Origin: Haematococcus lacustris
Lineage: Eukaryota > Chlorophyta > Chlorophyceae > Chlamydomonadales > Haematococcaceae
NCBI GenBank assembly: GCA_030144725.1
Contig: JASKMD010000019.1
Location: 2,892,001-2,956,000, forward strand
DNA: 64,000 nt
Direction of reading: 5' to 3'
Part shown: piece after piece, positions 61,660 through 64,000 of the stretch
Layout of the letters: the number at the start of each line of letters is the position of its first letter
How positions within the stretch are numbered: position 1 is the stretch's first letter
Made by a program: the position numbers and the translations under genes
Notes under the pieces: generated by a model
Databases searched by the model: none
What the model was told of the DNA's origin: nothing
The model's input: only the letters and a program-made list of their open reading frames with translations

Positions 61660-64000
61660 ATGGAAGAACCTCGTGCCTCAGACCACAGCGATGACCACAC
61701 CATTTCCCAAGCCTGGGCCCGGCATTCTATGTCCTTCTCGGACAGCGCAGAGCTGCACGGGGTGCTGGATTCAGCGATGGACTCCATCGCGACGGTAGCG
61801 GCATGGCCCATGCAGTCAATGCGTCCATGCGGGCAGCAGTGGTAACCCTCTCTCTCTCACCGCGGCCGCCCCCCTTGCGGCAGGCCCACGACATGACAGT
61901 TGAGGAGGTTGGCGAGCGGCGGATGCTGATGGAAAGCCTGCAGGCGGACATGCGCGACATCTTCCCACCTCCATCTGCTGTGCGGGTTGAGCCCTATGGC
62001 AGCGCTGTGTCGGGCTGGTGGGGGAGAGACAGTGACATAGGTGAGCGCTGCACTGCCCAGGGGTGTGCAGCAGGTCAGTATCCCAGGCAGGGTGTTCTGG
62101 GCAGTGTGAGGCAGCTGGGCAGTGAGGGTATTCTTGTTGGTTGCGCTGTGGCTCAGTGGCTGGGTCAGGGGTGGGGGTTCAAATCCTGACAGCCCCAGCC
62201 CTGCCATTAGCTGCCCTCCCTGTAGCTGCCCATGCCACTGAACATGCTTTTGAGGGGAGAGTGTGAGGGGTGAGAGAAGGGGTGGGTGGGTGGGCGGGTT
62301 TGCGAGGGCAAGGGAAACAGTGACGGTAGTGGGTCACGAAGGGAGGCAGCAGCAGGTGTACGGACCATGACACCAGACCCCCCTTGTTTGGTCAGTGCCT
62401 TTTATGCACGCAGCCAGGGTGCGGCTGCACCGTGGAGGGGTTGAGCGGCCAGGCGCCAGGGTCCCATGCCCAGGCGTTGGCTCACACGCAGCTCCTCCTC
62501 AGCAGCCTCCCCAGCCCCAGGCTGCTGGACTGGCTGCCCCACACCCCTGCAGCCTAGTCCCCCTCCACGGTGCCAGGGCTAGGGAGGGGGGCGGCAGGGC
62601 GCCTGTTTCCCTTGCCCGCAGCCTGGCTCAGCGGCTCACTGCCTCCCAGCCCTGCCGCTGCTGCGCACAGCCGCACCTGCAGGGCACAGGCCAGACAGCA
62701 GGGCAGACGGCAGGGCAGAGCCAGGCCAGCGCAGCCCAGCTACAGGAGTGGCTGGGCAGGTAGCCCGGAGGCAGGGGCTGGGCAGGGAGGCAGGGGGGGC
62801 CTGCTGAACGTTTGGGCCTGTGTGGGCCTGTGGGGTGGGAGGGTGCTTGGGGGGCGGTCCTCCTGCCCTCCACCGTGCCTTGCTTTGGGTGTGTCTGCAG
62901 CCTGGCTGCCGGTGGCCTTGTGTGCAGATGTGGGTCTGGTGGGTGAGGTGGACTGGCGCTTCGTGCTCACGAACTACCACGCCGATCTGAGGCAGCGCCT
63001 GCCTCCGGGAGCAAGCGCGGTGCCTGTAGTGAGTGGCCGCAGGGCCGTCGCTGCGACAGCACCCCTGCTCCTTCACCCCCTGCCTGGTACCCCTTTACTG
63101 CCCCCTCCACCGCCTAGACCGGGCACCACAGCCCTGCCACTTGCCATCCTTGCTGCTGGCTGCTACCCTCCTGCACCCCCTTCCTCCTCTCCACCCCACC
63201 CTTTCCCTTCCATCCGCGTGTGACCCTCCCCCTCCCCCCTCCCCCCCCTTCCCCTCGTGTGTGCAGTCGCTGCTATACGGGGACGACAAGGTGAGGGTGC
63301 TGCGGCATGCAGCTGAAGGGCTGCGAGCTGCTGGCAAGGTCACGGAGGCTGCACCCATTATAGCGGGCTGTAAAGTACCAATTTTTTCGTAAGTGGCTTG
63401 GCTAGCAGTGCAGGCCATTCCTGATGCGCCCCTTCCCAGCCTTCCTCCCCCTCCCCCTCCCCCTCCCCCTCCCCCTCCCCCTCCCCCTCCCCCTCCCCCT
63501 CCCCCTCCCCCTCCCCCTCCCCCTCCCCCTCCCCCTCCCCCTGCCCTCTACTCAGACGGCTCCACCCTGTTGCAGCTTTACGCACCACCCCAGCGGAGTG
63601 AGGGTGGACCTGGCCTGTTCCCGGCCTGGCCAACCCATGAAGCACAAGGCGGTGGCCTTGATGCAGCAGCTGTGCCCCGCAGCCCTGCCCCTGCATCGCC
63701 TGGTGGGAGGGGGGGGGCAAGGGAGCAGCAGAGGAGCACGGTGCACGGGAGCACAAAGGAAGGGGGTGGCAGCAGCAGGGGCGGCAGAAGGGGTGGCAGC
63801 AGCAGGGGTGGCAGCAGGGGTGGCAGCAGCAGGGGCGGCAGCAGGAGGGCAGCAGCGACTCAGGGCCAGGCAGCCACACAGCAGATCTGGCAGGACATTG
63901 CAAGCAAAACAGCTGCAGTACCTGAGCAGAGCAGGGGAGGGGAGGGGAGTGCGCCCTTACCCCCTCACTCCTTCATGCACCAGGCCAGCTGGCCAAGACC
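61660..64000 (+). CDS. Poly(A) polymerase/TUTase-like nucleotidyltransferase, truncated by window end
   Basis: Exons 61660-61794, 61884-62040, 62928-63028, 63267-63388 and 63576-63702 join in frame; the gene continues past the edge. The spliced protein reads MEEPRASDHSDDHTISQAWA, then VEEVGERRMLMESLQADMRD, VRVEPYGSAVSGWWGRDSDI-D, AAPIIAGCKVPIFSFTHHPS and GVRVDLACSRPGQPMKHKAV. GSAVSGW...DSDID is the catalytic G-S...D-x-D nucleotidyltransferase motif, and the later GVRVDLAC supplies the third carboxylate (VD). This order is that of Cid1/GLD-2/TUT-type enzymes, which add U or A tails to RNA. The first intron could use a second donor at 61842 with another start (61803). Intron 2 (62041-62927) is long and contains a tRNA-like A/B-box sequence at about 62149-62187. 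Intron 4 carries a CCCCCT array. Confidence 0.85.
62149..62187 (+). repeat. tRNA-like Pol III A-box/B-box pair, possible SINE head
   Basis: TGGCTCAGTGG and, 26-28 nt later, GGGTTCAAATCC match tRNA internal promoter boxes, but no cloverleaf closes. Lies within intron 2 of the nucleotidyltransferase gene. Confidence 0.4.
63440..63543. repeat. (CCCCCT)n array in nucleotidyltransferase intron 4
   Basis: About 17 pure hexamers on the sense strand, about 30 bases before the exon 5 acceptor. Confidence 0.95.

Overview
The window looks like nuclear DNA of a GC-rich green alga (Chlorophyta, probably a Chlamydomonadales/Haematococcus-type genome). The grounds are: intron-dense genes with GT-AG junctions that keep the reading frame exactly; plant-type orthologues (group C bZIP, PAM2/RRM CID-type protein, SAL1 phosphatase, plastid ABCD-type transporter, GRP170); huge intronic microsatellites; and Fanzor-type ORFs that I recall as recurrent in volvocalean algae. 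The genus is an inference. No bacterial operon, rRNA, convincing tRNA or CRISPR array was seen.

Layout. 1-1.9 kb: repeats, including a 303-bp TA-flanked MITE. 1.9-3.9 kb (minus): a GIY-YIG-domain gene with LTR-like repeats in an intron. 4-8.7 kb: repeat-rich, including a large inverted structure with opposed GCTGCTGCCCCT arrays. 8.5-10.8 kb (minus): relic of a pogo/Tigger-like transposase with Pro/Ala-rich tail. 11.4-13.2 kb (minus): C2H2 (U1-like) zinc-finger gene. 15.0-15.4 kb (minus): small acidic Ser-rich protein. 16.8-18.9 kb (minus): six-exon group C bZIP factor. 20.1-27.6 kb (plus): 17-exon plastid ABC transporter. 25.9-29.7 kb: LINE fragments (minus), one of them split by a 1.07-kb TIR element. 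32.0-35.3 kb (minus): CID-like RNA-binding protein. 36.2-38.3 kb (plus): class I methyltransferase. 38.8-48.6 kb (plus): 18-exon GRP170/HYOU1-type ER chaperone. 48.9-49.45 kb: decayed Fanzor 3' end. 50.0-50.4 kb: array of hairpin-forming dyads. 53.3-58.1 kb (plus): SAL1-type bisphosphate nucleotidase. 59.0-61.3 kb (plus): larger Fanzor (eukaryotic TnpB-like nuclease) locus with a structured downstream region. 61.7 kb to the edge (plus): poly(A)/terminal uridylyl transferase-like gene, cut by the window end.

The host genes are unrelated housekeeping or regulatory loci (transcription factor, plastid transport, mRNA binding, ER folding, PAP metabolism, RNA tailing) and do not form a pathway. What unites the window is the load of mobile elements and of tandem repeats held in introns: CCTG, GGGGCA, CCCCA, CCCTGA, CCCCCT, and CTG repeats that supply the 3' splice site. 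The Fanzor pair is the most interesting mobile system. Exon boundaries were derived by hand from splice consensus, phase and family conservation; no alignment program or transcript data were available.
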